Numbered from the stretch's first letter, positions 19,035-28,549 are shown. The stretch is 64,000 nucleotides of DNA from Sediminibacillus dalangtanensis (GCF_017792025.1 NZ_CP046956.1:1674001-1738000), one strand, 5' to 3'. Notes: generated by a model from the letters alone, not told the origin. Made by a program: numbers and translations.

Positions 19035-19331
19035 CAGGAATTCGCTGCTATCTGTAGAATATGGTAGTAGTTAAACGAGTTTATCTTCACTGAAGAAGGG
19101 GAATATAAGCTAAGTTGGCTACCTGGATGGTTGCCGCCACCTTAACATGCTGATTTTTATTTTATTGATAATTTTTATTGATAACAGTCGCCATATAGCT
19201 TAAAATTTCCATATACTTTACTGACAAGAAATGTTTTACTTAATAGGAGAGCTTATTTTCTTTGTAAAAAATAAAAATATTCGATAAGATGTGAACTATT
19301 CAAAATGTTTTAGACTGGGAGGTGCCTTTCT
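19035..19331 (+). promoter_or_regulatory. ftsA upstream region with sigma-A promoter
   Basis: No gene is seen. The clearest promoter is TTGTAA (19262-19267), a 17-base spacer and TAAGAT (19285-19290). A direct repeat of TTATTGATAA lies near 19160-19185. In B. subtilis the matching region has several promoters including a sigma-H one; I did not find a convincing sigma-H site here. The ribosome-binding site GGGAGGTG (19319-19326) decides the TTG start of ftsA. Confidence 0.45.
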
Positions 19332-20615
19332 TTGAACAACAGTGAAATATTAGTCAGCCTGGATATAGGTACATCGAAAATCAAAGTAATAATAGGGGAA
19401 GTGCTTAACGATTCCTTGAATATAATAGGTGTCGGTACAGCAGCATCCAATGGAATGAAAAAAGGTGCCATCGTCGATATAGATCAAACGGTGCAATCGA
19501 TAAAAACGGCTGTTGAGCAAGCAGAACGAATGGTAGATATGCATATTGACCGGGTCGTTGTCGGCATTAATGGCAACCATATTCAATTGCAGCCATGCCA
19601 TGGAGTAGTTGCAGTTTCAAGTGAAAATAGGGAAATAGGCAATGAAGACATCGGCAGAGTAATTGACGCAGCACAAGTAATTTCGATCCCTCCCGAAAGA
19701 GAGATCATTGATGTAGTACCAAAACAGTTCATCGTAGATGGGCTGGATGAAATAAATGATCCGCGGGGAATGATAGGCGTTAGGTTGGAAATGGAAGGAA
19801 CGATCATTACTTGCTCAAGGACTTTGTTACATAATATTTTGAAATGCGTGGAAAGAGCCAACCTCGAAGTGCTTGATATTTGTCTACAACCGTTGGCTGC
19901 CGGTTCCATTGCACTTTCCAAAGATGAAAAGAATCTGGGAGTGGCATTGATTGATGTAGGCGGCGGAAGCACAACGGTTTCTATATTTGAAAATGACCAT
20001 TTAGTAGCCACAAGTGTCATTGCGTTGGGCGGAGACAATATAACCAAGGACTTGTCCATTGGACTCCGTACTTCTTCTGAGGAAGCCGAACAAATTAAAT
20101 TGAATTATGGACATGCTTTTTTTGATGACGCACGAGAAGAGGAAACGTTTGATACCACAATTATCGGCAGCAATCAAAAACAAACATTTAATCAACTGCA
20201 GATTTCTGATATGATTGAAGCTAGACTAGAAGAAATTTATGCATATGCCGAAAGAGAAATCAGAAAAAAGGGATACAGAGAGCTGGCAGGCGGATATGTG
20301 CTAACCGGCGGAACAATCAGCATTCCAGGTGCATTGGAACTTGCCCAGGATGTATACCAATCCAACGTTCGCATTGCTATACCAGACTACATAGGTGTAA
20401 GAGAATCGCAATATACCTGTGGCGTTGGTATCTTGAAGTTTGCCTACAACAATGCGAAAATACAAGGAAAAGAGATTTCTGCTTCGGTTCAGCCAGCTGA
20501 ACATGATATACCTAAGCAGACGAAACAGAAACGGGCAGTAAAGCAAAAGGATACATCGTCTAACAATAAAAAAGAATCCGGAATCGCTAATTTGTTTAAA
20601 TACTTCTTTGATTAA
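19332..20615 (+). CDS. ftsA: Cell division protein FtsA
   Basis: Actin-like ATPase that anchors FtsZ to the membrane. It has 427 residues. The phosphate-1 loop is VSLDIGTSKIKV near residue 8, and the later VALIDVGGGSTTVS and GGYVLTGGTISIPG stretches are the other actin-fold motifs. The C-terminus ends in an amphipathic helix (IANLFKYFF) that binds membrane. The start is TTG at 19332 after GGGAGGTG. ftsZ follows after 69 bases. Confidence 0.96.
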   Translation: MNNSEILVSLDIGTSKIKVIIGEVLNDSLNIIGVGTAASNGMKKGAIVDIDQTVQSIKTAVEQAERMVDMHIDRVVVGINGNHIQLQPCHGVVAVSSENREIGNEDIGRVIDAAQVISIPPEREIIDVVPKQFIVDGLDEINDPRGMIGVRLEMEGTIITCSRTLLHNILKCVERANLEVLDICLQPLAAGSIALSKDEKNLGVALIDVGGGSTTVSIFENDHLVATSVIALGGDNITKDLSIGLRTSSEEAEQIKLNYGHAFFDDAREEETFDTTIIGSNQKQTFNQLQISDMIEARLEEIYAYAEREIRKKGYRELAGGYVLTGGTISIPGALELAQDVYQSNVRIAIPDYIGVRESQYTCGVGILKFAYNNAKIQGKEISASVQPAEHDIPKQTKQKRAVKQKDTSSNNKKESGIANLFKYFFD

Positions 20616-20684
20616 ACAAGCGTTCCCTTACAGAATCTATAACTTCGATGAATCTTGTAATCTTGCAAAATAGGAGGAACGAAT

Positions 20685-21821
20685 ATGTTAGAGTTTGATA
20701 CAAATATGGACCAGCTTGCAACGATCAAAGTAATCGGTGTAGGCGGCGGCGGAAGCAACGCGGTCAACCGTATGATCGAGCATGGAGTGGAAGGTGTAGA
20801 ATTCATCGCTGTCAACACGGATGCCCAGGCGTTGAACTTATCAAAAGCAGAAGTAAAGATGCAGATAGGCTCGAAATTGACTCGCGGGCTGGGAGCTGGT
20901 GCCAATCCGGAAGTAGGAAGAAAGGCAGCAGAAGAAAGCAAGGAACAGTTAGAAGAAGTCCTTCAGGGTGCCGACATGGTGTTTGTAACTGCTGGTATGG
21001 GCGGTGGAACTGGAACTGGAGCAGCCCCGGTGATCGCTCAGGTAGCTAAGGAAATCGGTGCATTGACTGTCGGTGTTGTGACACGCCCCTTCAGTTTTGA
21101 GGGCCGGAGACGTTCTACACAGGCAGTTAGTGGGATAGATGCGTTGAAAAGTAATGTCGATACGTTAATCGTGATTCCAAACGACCGTTTATTGGAAATT
21201 GTCGACAAGAATACACCGATGTTGGAAGCATTCAGAGAAGCAGATAATGTCCTTCGCCAAGGTGTTCAAGGTATTTCCGACTTAATTGCCAAACCGGGGC
21301 TGATCAATGTTGACTTTGCCGATGTCAAAACGATCATGTACGACAAAGGGTCTGCTTTAATGGGGATCGGTGTGGCAACAGGTGAAAATAGAGCTACTGA
21401 AGCCGCAAAAAAGGCCATTTCTTCTCCGCTGCTTGAGACATCTATCGATGGTGCTCATGGAGTACTCATGAATATTACCGGGGGAGCGAATTTAAGCCTG
21501 TACGAAGTACAAGAAGCAGCCGACTTAGTTACTTCTGCTGCGGATCAGGAAGTTAACGTTATTTTCGGTTCGGTAATAAATGAGGAATTAAAAGATGAAA
21601 TCGTTGTGACCGTTATTGCAACTGGCTTTGATGAATCGCAGTTGAAAGCCAATCAACCAAAACAACGTCCTGCGGTCAACAATCAGGCGCAGCCTGCCGG
21701 CGGTGAAAAACGAAAAGAAGAACCTCGCCGTGAAAGCCCTGTGCAAGGCCAGCAGGTAAAACAGGAAGAGGATACGCTGGATATTCCTACATTTTTACGC
21801 AATAGAAATCGCAGAAGATAA
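20685..21821 (+). CDS. ftsZ: Cell division protein FtsZ
   Basis: Tubulin-like GTPase that forms the division ring. It has 378 residues. The tubulin signature GGGTGTG is at 106-112. The synergy-loop region and a flexible Gln/Pro-rich linker (about 318-362) are followed by the C-terminal peptide [16 protein letters not shown], the docking site for FtsA and SepF. The start is ATG at 20685 after TAGGAGG. Confidence 0.98.
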   Translation: MLEFDTNMDQLATIKVIGVGGGGSNAVNRMIEHGVEGVEFIAVNTDAQALNLSKAEVKMQIGSKLTRGLGAGANPEVGRKAAEESKEQLEEVLQGADMVFVTAGMGGGTGTGAAPVIAQVAKEIGALTVGVVTRPFSFEGRRRSTQAVSGIDALKSNVDTLIVIPNDRLLEIVDKNTPMLEAFREADNVLRQGVQGISDLIAKPGLINVDFADVKTIMYDKGSALMGIGVATGENRATEAAKKAISSPLLETSIDGAHGVLMNITGGANLSLYEVQEAADLVTSAADQEVNVIFGSVINEELKDEIVVTVIATGFDESQLKANQPKQRPAVNNQAQPAGGEKRKEEPRRESPVQGQQVKQEEDTLDIPTFLRNRNRRR

Positions 21822-21831
21822 GTATTACCTA

Positions 21832-21866
21832 AAACCCTTCAAGTTGTATGCTTGAAGGGTTTTTTT
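21832..21866 (+). terminator. Terminator after ftsZ
   Basis: AAACCCTTCAAG and CTTGAAGGGTTT form a 12-bp stem with a 7-base loop, continuing into a run of T. It closes the ftsA-ftsZ transcript. Confidence 0.92.
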
Positions 21867-21923
21867 ATGTCTGTATAGGAAAAGATAAATTTGACTGTCT
21901 GTGGATCATTATTGGCTGAAACA

Positions 21924-22130
21924 GCCACGTCCAGCTCCAGCGCCAGTGCCTCCCCCCCTCAAGGTCTTAAGCCCCCCCTCTGTGTGGCAAAAAGCGCCAC
22001 GCCGAGCTGTTCTTAAGCTTGTCGGTGGCCCAAACGATGTGGGTCATGCAGGCGTTGCCACAGGACGTGGCGGCTCTAGCCTGTACTCCTTTAAACAGGC
22101 GCTTGCGCTTTTGTCCTTTAAACAGAAGAT
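21924..22130. repeat. GC-rich palindromic intergenic repeat
   Basis: A GC-rich block unlike its surroundings. It has outer arms GCCACGTCC (21924-21932) and GGACGTGGC (22063-22071), several inner hairpins such as GTGGC/GCCAC, two CTTAAG sites, a CCAGCTCCAGCGCC start and an AGGCGCTTGCGCTTTTG end. This matches a type of scattered palindromic repeat I know from Bacillaceae intergenic regions. An 88-codon open frame (21901-22167) across it is an artefact of composition. Confidence 0.6.
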
Positions 22131-22162
22131 CCCCATCTTTTTTGCTGTTTTAAAGAAATTAT

Positions 22163-22249
22163 TTTGACAAAATCACTGATAAATTCTGAAAATAAGTTGT
22201 TTTTATGGTTCAAGAAATGACAGACTTCTATTTTCCAGTTCGTTATACT
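22163..22249 (+). promoter_or_regulatory. spoIIG promoter with Spo0A box
   Basis: TATACT (22244-22249) and ATGACA (22217-22222) are separated by 21 bases, echoing the unusually long spacer of the Spo0A-activated spoIIG promoter of B. subtilis. TTTGACAAA (22163-22171), the reverse complement of the 0A-box form TTTGTCAAA, lies about 90 bases before the expected start, near where the distal Spo0A site is known. The proximal Spo0A sites are not clear by eye. Confidence 0.6.
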
Positions 22250-22290
22250 TGCTACAAGTCCTGATTGGTAGATTGAAAGGAAGAGTAAAC

Positions 22291-23211
22291 GTGACAATCT
22301 ATTTAGATGCCGTATGGCTTTTGAACTTTATGTTGGATTGGATGATTTTATTATTAACCCATTATATAGCCAAAAAACCGCATAATCGTTTACGGCTTAT
22401 TCTAGGTGCTCTTGTTGCTTCCTTTCTTGTCCCACTTACTATTTATTACCCGGATTCTTTTCTTTCTGCTTGGTGGGGTAAAGGGCTTTATTCCCTGTTG
22501 ATCGTATGGACTGCATTTGGCTGGTATAATGCCAGTTCGTTTCGAACTTGTCTGGTATGGTTCTACTTTGTTTCGTTTATTCTTGGAGGTAGTTTGATTG
22601 CTCTTCACTTTTTGATTGGGCAACAGGTAATTGCATCCTCAAGCGGATTGCTAACATTTAAGACTGGTTTCGGAGACCAGGTAAGCTGGCTTTTTGTATT
22701 ATTTGGCTTTCCTTGTGTCTGGTGGTTTACAAAGAACCGTATGGACAAGCACGCATTCGATAAACTGCAAATGGGCCATATTTTCCCTATCACATTAACG
22801 TTCCGTGGGAAAAGAGTATCAACTACGGGTTACATGGATAGTGGAAATTCGCTTGTTGATCCGGTAACCAGGGAGCCAGTCATTATTTGCGAACAATCTC
22901 TGCTACTTCATTGGTTTAGTGAAGAAGAAATTGCTGCTTTTCAGGATGTGCAGGAAAACCTGCAGTTAGAGAAGCTTCCTGAGGCCTGGGAGGACAAATT
23001 ACGCCTGGTCCCATATCAGGGTGTCGGTGGCAGGAGTACATTCATGCTTGTCTTCAGGCCGGAATTAATCGACACGTATTATGAAAATAAGCAAATTGTC
23101 ACAAGCAGGATACTTATTGGCATGCAGTTTGGAAGTCTTGCGACAGATGGCAGTTATCACTGTCTCCTGCATCCTGGCATTCTTAAATATTCAACAGCAA
23201 CATCTGCTTAA
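22291..23211 (+). CDS. spoIIGA: Sporulation sigma-E processing protease SpoIIGA
   Basis: Membrane aspartic protease that activates pro-sigma-E in the mother cell when triggered by forespore SpoIIR. It has 306 residues. Five N-terminal membrane helices (to about residue 150) precede a soluble protease domain with the active-site motif DSGNS, whose Asp is residue 183, the same number as in B. subtilis. The start is GTG at 22291 after AGGAAGAG; an upstream in-frame start at 22249 lies on the -10 element. Its substrate is encoded 25 bases downstream. Confidence 0.93.
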   Translation: MTIYLDAVWLLNFMLDWMILLLTHYIAKKPHNRLRLILGALVASFLVPLTIYYPDSFLSAWWGKGLYSLLIVWTAFGWYNASSFRTCLVWFYFVSFILGGSLIALHFLIGQQVIASSSGLLTFKTGFGDQVSWLFVLFGFPCVWWFTKNRMDKHAFDKLQMGHIFPITLTFRGKRVSTTGYMDSGNSLVDPVTREPVIICEQSLLLHWFSEEEIAAFQDVQENLQLEKLPEAWEDKLRLVPYQGVGGRSTFMLVFRPELIDTYYENKQIVTSRILIGMQFGSLATDGSYHCLLHPGILKYSTATSA

Positions 23212-23236
23212 ATATCGTAAAAAGGAGAGGATACAG

Positions 23237-23956
23237 ATGGGGAAATGGAAGTTGAAGCTGCAATTGTGGTGGTATAAACTACTTATCAAACTTCGAGTAA
23301 AGTCTAAAGAAGTTTACTATATTGGTGGTAATGAGGCGCTACCGCCTCCGCTCAGCAAGGAAGAAGAACACGAGCTGTTAAAACGGCTGCCCGTTGGAGA
23401 TAAAGCAGCAAGGGCAATGCTCATTGAACGGAACTTACGACTTGTCGTTTATATTGCAAGAAAATTTGAAAATACCGGTATCAATATTGAAGACTTGATC
23501 AGTATCGGGACTATCGGCCTCATTAAAGCTGTCAACACTTTCAATCCGGAAAAAAAGATAAAACTTGCTACATATGCTTCCCGCTGCATAGAAAATGAAA
23601 TACTCATGTATTTGCGCCGGAATAATAAACTGAAAACGGAAATTTCTTTTGATGAACCACTGAACATCGACTGGGATGGCAATGAACTTTTGTTATCTGA
23701 TGTTCTTGGGACGGATGAAGATATTACCACCAAGGATCTGGATGCCAATGTAGACAAGAACTTACTCCGAAGTGCCCTGGAACAACTAAATGAACGTGAA
23801 AAACAAATCATGGAATTGAGGTTTGGTCTTATAGGGGAAGAAGAAAAAACACAAAAAGATGTGGCAGATATGCTTGGAATATCTCAATCGTATATTTCTC
23901 GTCTGGAAAAGAAAATTATCAGCAGGTTGAAGAAAGAATTTAATAAAATGGTCTGA
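23237..23956 (+). CDS. sigE: RNA polymerase sigma-E (SigE), mother-cell specific
   Basis: Early mother-cell sigma factor made as an inactive precursor. It has 239 residues, as in B. subtilis. The first 27 or so residues ([19 protein letters not shown]...) form the basic, amphipathic membrane-binding pro-sequence, with cleavage expected near EVYYIGG. Regions 2 ([18 protein letters not shown]) and 4 ([19 protein letters not shown]) are nearly identical to known SigE. I chose ATG 23237 after AAAGGAGAGG; the frame is open further upstream only because it overlaps spoIIGA. Confidence 0.97.
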   Translation: MGKWKLKLQLWWYKLLIKLRVKSKEVYYIGGNEALPPPLSKEEEHELLKRLPVGDKAARAMLIERNLRLVVYIARKFENTGINIEDLISIGTIGLIKAVNTFNPEKKIKLATYASRCIENEILMYLRRNNKLKTEISFDEPLNIDWDGNELLLSDVLGTDEDITTKDLDANVDKNLLRSALEQLNEREKQIMELRFGLIGEEEKTQKDVADMLGISQSYISRLEKKIISRLKKEFNKMV

Positions 23957-24012
23957 AGCTTTGGGAGCGTTGTACTAAAACGCTATCCGGCACTTTTGGC
24001 CACTGAGCGGAC

Positions 24013-24042
24013 TGCATAAAAATCCTCTCTGGGGAGATACTG
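24013..24042 (+). promoter_or_regulatory. Sigma-F promoter for sigG
   Basis: TGCATA (24013-24018), a 14-base spacer and GGAGATACTG (24033-24042) closely match the sigma-F consensus WGCATA-N14/15-GGnRAYAMTW; only the last base is off. sigG is known to be switched on by sigma-F in the forespore. The -10 overlaps the left arm of the 24033-24062 hairpin. Confidence 0.7.
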
Positions 24043-24062
24043 TTCCATGAATAGCATCTCCA
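24033..24062 (+). promoter_or_regulatory. Hairpin in the sigG leader
   Basis: GGAGATACTGTT and AATAGCATCTCC (right arm 24050-24061) pair over 12 positions with one mismatch and one G-U. It lies just before the sigG ribosome-binding site. sigG leaders are known to have structures that limit translation, so a similar role is possible but not shown. Confidence 0.35.
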
Positions 24063-24080
24063 ACAGGGAGGGTAAGGCAC

Positions 24081-24860
24081 ATGACAAGACATAAAGTAGA
24101 AATTTGCGGAGTAGACACATCAACATTACCTGTTCTGAAAAATGATGAAATGCGGATTCTTTTCAAGAAAATGCAGGCAGGAGATCTTGCTGCCAGGGAA
24201 GAACTGGTCAACGGCAATTTACGGTTAGTCTTAAGCGTCATTCAACGGTTCAATAACCGCGGTGAATATGGGGATGATTTATTTCAAGTGGGTTGTATCG
24301 GCTTGATGAAATCCATAGATAACTTCGACCTTGGCCAAAATGTAAAATTTTCAACTTATGCAGTACCGATGATTATCGGGGAAATCAGAAGATACTTAAG
24401 AGACAACAACCCGATTCGGGTATCAAGGTCTTTGCGCGATATAGCTTATAAAGCGCTACAAGTAAGAGAAAAATTGATAAGCAAAACTTCAAAAGAACCG
24501 ACACCAATGGAAATCGCCGAAGAAATGGGGATTTCGCACTCTGAAATTGTTTTTGCCATGGATGCCATCCAGGATCCTGTCTCTTTGTTCGAGCCGATTT
24601 ATAATGATGGCGGTGATCCGATCTTTGTGATGGATCAATTAAGTGATAATAAGGATAAGGACAGCACCTGGCTGGATAATCTTTCGTTGAAAGAAGGTAT
24701 GCAACGATTGAATGAAAGAGAAAAAATGATTCTGAACAAGCGTTTTTTTCAAGGGAAGACACAAATGGAGGTAGCAGAAGAAATCGGTATTTCTCAAGCG
24801 CAGGTTTCCCGGCTCGAGAAAGCTGCCATTCAGGAAATGAACAAAGAAATGTTTGAATAA
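24081..24860 (+). CDS. sigG: RNA polymerase sigma-G (SigG), forespore specific
   Basis: Late forespore sigma factor, 259 residues against 260 in B. subtilis. The N-terminus RHKVEICGVDTSTLPVLKN is the SigG hallmark, followed by region 2 (DDLFQVGCIGLMKSIDNF) and region 4 (KTQMEVAEEIGISQAQVSRL). The start is ATG at 24081 after GGGAGGGTAAGG. It follows spoIIGA-sigE as in other spore formers, with its own sigma-F promoter at 24013. Confidence 0.97.
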   Translation: MTRHKVEICGVDTSTLPVLKNDEMRILFKKMQAGDLAAREELVNGNLRLVLSVIQRFNNRGEYGDDLFQVGCIGLMKSIDNFDLGQNVKFSTYAVPMIIGEIRRYLRDNNPIRVSRSLRDIAYKALQVREKLISKTSKEPTPMEIAEEMGISHSEIVFAMDAIQDPVSLFEPIYNDGGDPIFVMDQLSDNKDKDSTWLDNLSLKEGMQRLNEREKMILNKRFFQGKTQMEVAEEIGISQAQVSRLEKAAIQEMNKEMFE

Positions 24861-24934
24861 GCATATCGGCCTTGTAATGTACAAGCTATAATCTTTACGA
24901 AACAGGGTCTTTTTTCACTAACCCAAATATTGAG

Positions 24935-24974
24935 AAAATCATCAGCAAAAATCTAAATTGCTGATGATTTTTTT
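24935..24974 (+). terminator. Terminator after sigG
   Basis: AAAATCATCAGCAA and TTGCTGATGATTTT form a 14-bp stem with a short loop and a run of T. Confidence 0.92.
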
Positions 24975-25124
24975 GTTTGAAATTTCTTTCAATGTTTTGT
25001 TGCTGTCTAAATTTGTGGTTTGGTGATTACATGTTTAGAAAAAAAGAGATAAGACAAACAGTCAATTTTTCCGAAAAACATGCCCTTTACTTGCATATAG
25101 TAGATAGAAAAGGCAGGTGTAAGC

Positions 25125-25391
25125 ATGATCACACTTTCAGAACTGCAGATCAAAGATGTGATTGTTGTAGATGACGGCAAAAGACTTGGCAACATTACCG
25201 ATTTGGAAATCGATGTAGATCACGGAAGGATTACGTTTCTTGTAATCGGATTGAAAGGGAAAATGATGGGGCTTTTCGGCAGGGAAGAAGAAGTGGTGAT
25301 ACCATGGGAAAGTATTGTGACGATTGGATCGGATGTTATCCTCGTCAAAAAGCAGAAAGAACCCACTTTGTACACAGAAAAGAGTGAATAA
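25125..25391 (+). CDS. ylmC: YlmC/YmxH family PRC-barrel sporulation protein
   Basis: Protein of 88 residues with a PRC-barrel fold: a run of short beta strands (SELQIKDVIVVDDGKRLGNITDLEID, then LVIGLKGKMMGLFGREEEVVIPW). This is the YlmC/YmxH family found after sigG in spore formers. The exact role is unknown. The start is ATG at 25125 after AGGTG. B. subtilis has ylmA between sigG and ylmC; it is absent here. Confidence 0.85.
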   Translation: MITLSELQIKDVIVVDDGKRLGNITDLEIDVDHGRITFLVIGLKGKMMGLFGREEEVVIPWESIVTIGSDVILVKKQKEPTLYTEKSE

Positions 25392-25456
25392 TGACAAACA
25401 TCAGCAAAAGTTCTTGCAAATATGATAAAATGAATGAAAAAATAAGGAGGAGAATG

Positions 25457-26263
25457 ATGAAAGACCCCTTTCAACTATCAGAGGAATCGGTGCTTTCAAT
25501 CGGGGGCTGGCATGGACTGGCACCGGGATTGAAAGCGGGATTCACCACAAGGCAAGGCGGGGGTAGCCTCCCTCCCTACGACACATTTAATTTAGGACTA
25601 CATGTAAAAGATGATCCAGATACCGTCATAGCAAACAGACAAAAATTAGCTGATATAACCGGTTTTCCTTTGAAGGACTGGGTTGCTGCTCAGCAGGTCC
25701 ACGGAACCGACATCGCAGTCGTTTCAGAAACAGACAAGGGAAAAGGATCTAAGACACAAACTGATGCCATCTTAAATGTCGATGGTTTAATTACAAATCA
25801 AACGGGAATTTTGTGTACAGCCTTCTTTGCCGATTGTGTACCACTTTATTTTTTTGATCCCGCGACCCGTTGGATTGGGATTGCCCACGCAGGCTGGAGG
25901 GGAACAGTCAACGGGATGGCTGAAAAAATGGTTTCTGTTTTAAAGGAATACGATGTTCAACCTGAGACTCTTTTGGCAGCAATCGGGCCGTCTATCAACG
26001 TTGAAGCTTATCAAGTGGACGATAAGGTGATCAAGTTGGTACCAAACGGCTTGGAGGATGAAGTAGTACACAGGGGAGAGACTGGCACTTTTTTGGACTT
26101 GCAGCGATTAAATGAATTGCTTCTGCAGCGGGCTGGATTGCCTCCTGAAAATATCAACAGAAGCAAGCTTTGTACCTTTAAAGAAAACGAGTTGTTTTTT
26201 TCGCACCGAAGAGAAGAAGGAAAAACTGGAAGGATGCTGGGTTTCATCGGTTGGAAAGAATAA
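25457..26263 (+). CDS. pgeF: Laccase-domain protein YlmD (PgeF, peptidoglycan editing factor family)
   Basis: Member of the YfiH/DUF152 family, 268 residues. The metal-site motifs are QQVHGTD, FADCVPLYF and IAHAGWRG, supplying two His and a Cys. Relatives have been reported as polyphenol oxidases and purine-nucleoside enzymes, and as PgeF in E. coli, where they remove wrongly made L-Ser muropeptides. The substrate here is not determined. ATG 25457 lies 6 bases after AAGGAGG; ATG 25454 would be too close and ATG 25391 too far. Confidence 0.85.
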   Translation: MKDPFQLSEESVLSIGGWHGLAPGLKAGFTTRQGGGSLPPYDTFNLGLHVKDDPDTVIANRQKLADITGFPLKDWVAAQQVHGTDIAVVSETDKGKGSKTQTDAILNVDGLITNQTGILCTAFFADCVPLYFFDPATRWIGIAHAGWRGTVNGMAEKMVSVLKEYDVQPETLLAAIGPSINVEAYQVDDKVIKLVPNGLEDEVVHRGETGTFLDLQRLNELLLQRAGLPPENINRSKLCTFKENELFFSHRREEGKTGRMLGFIGWKE

Positions 26264-26283
26264 GCGGGAAAGGAGTTATTTTT

Positions 26284-26958
26284 TTGGACGTAGCAATGAA
26301 TGTAGAGCAAATTCAGTATAACATTAGTGAAGCTTGCCGGAAGGCTGGTCGTAAAGAAGAAGAAATCACACTCATCGGAGTGACGAAATATGTTACAATT
26401 GAGCGGACGGAAGAAGCATTGGCAGCAGGCGTACATCATTTAGGGGAGAACAGGTTGGAAGGTTTTTTACAAAAATATGACGCAATCGGTGAGAAGGCTA
26501 AGTGGCATTTCATTGGATCATTGCAATCCCGTAAAGTAAAGGATATGATTAATAAGATAGACATGCTGCATTCTTTGGACAGGAAATCTTTGGCAAAAGA
26601 AATTAATAAACGAGCTGAAAAACCTGTACCCTGTTTTGTGCAAATCAATACAAGCGGTGAAGCATCGAAACATGGAATCGAACCGGAGGAAGCTCTGAAA
26701 TTTATTGACGGACTTGCGCAATATGACAAAATTCAAGTTGTCGGTTTGATGACGATGGCGCCATTTGTCGAAGACGAAGAGATCATCAGGCAAACTTTCC
26801 GCAGGTTGAAGATGCTGCGCGACGAAATAGAGGAAAAACATTATCAGCACGCACCTTGTCGTTACCTATCCATGGGAATGAGCAACGATTACCAGTTGGC
26901 CATAGAAGAAGGCGCGACCCACATTAGAATTGGTTCTAAGCTTGTCGGCCAAAAATAG
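26284..26958 (+). CDS. ylmE: YggS family PLP-binding protein (YlmE)
   Basis: Pyridoxal phosphate homeostasis protein with an alanine-racemase-like TIM barrel and no known catalysis. It has 224 residues. The PLP lysine lies in LIGVTKYV near residue 35, with the family stretches HFIGSLQSRKVKDM and YLSMGMSNDY later. The start is TTG at 26284, 8 bases after AAAGGAG; ATG 26296 would lie too far from that site. It is part of the ylmD-ylmE-sepF-ylmG-ylmH string. Confidence 0.92.
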   Translation: MDVAMNVEQIQYNISEACRKAGRKEEEITLIGVTKYVTIERTEEALAAGVHHLGENRLEGFLQKYDAIGEKAKWHFIGSLQSRKVKDMINKIDMLHSLDRKSLAKEINKRAEKPVPCFVQINTSGEASKHGIEPEEALKFIDGLAQYDKIQVVGLMTMAPFVEDEEIIRQTFRRLKMLRDEIEEKHYQHAPCRYLSMGMSNDYQLAIEEGATHIRIGSKLVGQK

Positions 26959-26974
26959 CTCGAGGTGAAAAAGA

Positions 26975-27400
26975 ATGAGTTTTAAAAACAAACTAAAAAC
27001 GTTTTTTACAATGGATGATGAATACGAATATATCGAGGAAGAGGAAGAATTGGAGGTTCCGGAAGCAGCCTCCCAGCAAAAAGGCCAGGGACAGAATGTC
27101 GTGAGCTTGAAAAGTGTACAGCCTGCATCCAAGGTAGTACTTTTGGAACCCCGTACATACAGTGAAGCACAGGAAATCGCTGATAATATTGTCAATCGCA
27201 GAGCGGTTGTGATTAATTTGCAGCGTGTCGACCATAACCAGGCAAAGCGGATTGTCGACTTTTTGAGCGGTACCGTTTATGCTGTGTCTGGAGACATCCA
27301 AAAACTCGGCAGCCATACATTCCTCTGTACGCCGGATAATGTCGATGTTTCCGGTACGATTTCCGATATGTTTGAAGAAGATTTAGACAAAAGGTGGTAG
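26975..27400 (+). CDS. sepF: Cell division protein SepF
   Basis: FtsZ-bundling protein that helps anchor the Z ring to the membrane. It has 141 residues. The N-terminal amphipathic helix [13 protein letters not shown] binds membrane. A low-complexity acidic linker ([12 protein letters not shown]) leads into the globular domain ([20 protein letters not shown]). The start is ATG at 26975 after GAGGTG. Confidence 0.95.
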   Translation: MSFKNKLKTFFTMDDEYEYIEEEEELEVPEAASQQKGQGQNVVSLKSVQPASKVVLLEPRTYSEAQEIADNIVNRRAVVINLQRVDHNQAKRIVDFLSGTVYAVSGDIQKLGSHTFLCTPDNVDVSGTISDMFEEDLDKRW

Positions 27401-27405
27401 TCCCA

Positions 27406-27672
27406 GTGTATCAATTATATACAATACTTTTTTATGCAATTGAAATTTACAGTTTTGCTTTGATTGCCTACATTTTGATGTCCTGGTTTCCCGGTGCAAG
27501 GGAATCCTCGTTTGGAAGTTTTCTAGCTAAAATATGCGAACCGTATTTGGAGCCCTTCCGGAAAATCATCCCGCCGCTAGGCATGATCGATATTTCACCA
27601 ATTGTTGCAATCCTGGTACTTAATTTCGCAACAAGAGGGTTGGCAGTATTGTTTGGCTTTGGCGGTTTTTAA
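27406..27672 (+). CDS. ylmG: YggT family membrane protein YlmG
   Basis: Small membrane protein of 88 residues with two helices around the family motif [18 protein letters not shown]. YggT proteins are linked to division and envelope in several groups, but the role is unclear. GTG 27406 sits 8 bases after AAAGGTGG; a GTG at 27394 is an alternative overlapping sepF. Confidence 0.85.
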   Translation: MYQLYTILFYAIEIYSFALIAYILMSWFPGARESSFGSFLAKICEPYLEPFRKIIPPLGMIDISPIVAILVLNFATRGLAVLFGFGGF

Positions 27673-27710
27673 TCCGCAATAAACACTAATGGAAACAGTT
27701 GGGTGACTCA

Positions 27711-28484
27711 ATGGATATTTATCAACACTTTCGTAAAGAAGAACAACCTTTTATTGATCAAGTACTTTCCTGGCAGGAGGAATTGGAACGCAGTTATCAG
27801 CGAAAGGTGACAGACTTTCTCGATCCGCGCGAACAGAAAATTTTCGGTTCTTTGATTGGCGGGAAAGAAGATTTTCGTTGGCGTCTATTTGGAGGAAGCC
27901 CTTCTGCTGAAAGAAAAAGAGCCATACTTGCCCCTTATTATGAAGAGATAGTACTGGATGATTTCGAGTTGGTACTGCTTGAAGCTGATTATCCAGTTAA
28001 ATTTGTCAGCCTGGCACATCGTGATGTTATGGGTGCCTTTCTTTCCATGGGAATCAAACGAAAAAAACTCGGTGATCTAGTTGTCAAGGACGGGCTTATC
28101 CAAATTATAACAGCAGCTGAAATAGCGCCGTATGTCAAAATGAATTTGACTAACATAAAAAACGCCGGTGTCCGTTTCGAAGAAGTATCATTTGAACGGT
28201 TGATGGAGAAAGAGGAGCAATGGCAAGAAAAAAATATGACGGTAGCTTCCCTTCGTCTGGACGTCCTGGTAAAAGAAATTTATCAAGTTTCCCGGCAAAC
28301 AGCCGTGCAGTTCATCGAAAAAGGATTAGTGAAAGTCAACTTCCGTGTCGTTGACTCCCCGGCTTTTACTTTGGAACAGGGTGATTTGTTGTCTTTAAGG
28401 GGAAAAGGCAGAAGTCATGTGAAGGAAATCCATGGACGTAGTAAAAAAGAGAAATGGAAAATTACTGCGGAAATCTTGAAATAA
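27711..28484 (+). CDS. ylmH: S4-domain RNA-binding protein YlmH
   Basis: RNA-binding protein of 257 residues, as in B. subtilis. The N-terminal YlmH domain (YQHFRKEEQPFIDQV) is followed by a C-terminal S4 domain (ASLRLDVLVKEIYQVSRQTA, VKVNFRVVDSPAF). In B. subtilis YlmH has been tied to rescue of stalled large ribosomal subunits alongside RqcH, whose gene is at 49196. ATG 27711 is preferred over a TTG at 27699. Confidence 0.9.
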   Translation: MDIYQHFRKEEQPFIDQVLSWQEELERSYQRKVTDFLDPREQKIFGSLIGGKEDFRWRLFGGSPSAERKRAILAPYYEEIVLDDFELVLLEADYPVKFVSLAHRDVMGAFLSMGIKRKKLGDLVVKDGLIQIITAAEIAPYVKMNLTNIKNAGVRFEEVSFERLMEKEEQWQEKNMTVASLRLDVLVKEIYQVSRQTAVQFIEKGLVKVNFRVVDSPAFTLEQGDLLSLRGKGRSHVKEIHGRSKKEKWKITAEILK

Positions 28485-28549
28485 GCAAAAAACATGCAGG
28501 ATTTTCTTCGATTTTGTCGAATTTCTCTGTTACAGTATTGCGCACTTTT

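Noticed and set aside
19241..19275. AGGAGAGCTT as a sigma-H -35 before ftsA
   Set aside because: No GAAT-type -10 occurs at the required distance.
21901..22167. 88-codon open frame after ftsZ
   Set aside because: It lies across the GC-rich palindromic repeat, has a proline- and repeat-like sequence, no ribosome-binding site and no family likeness.
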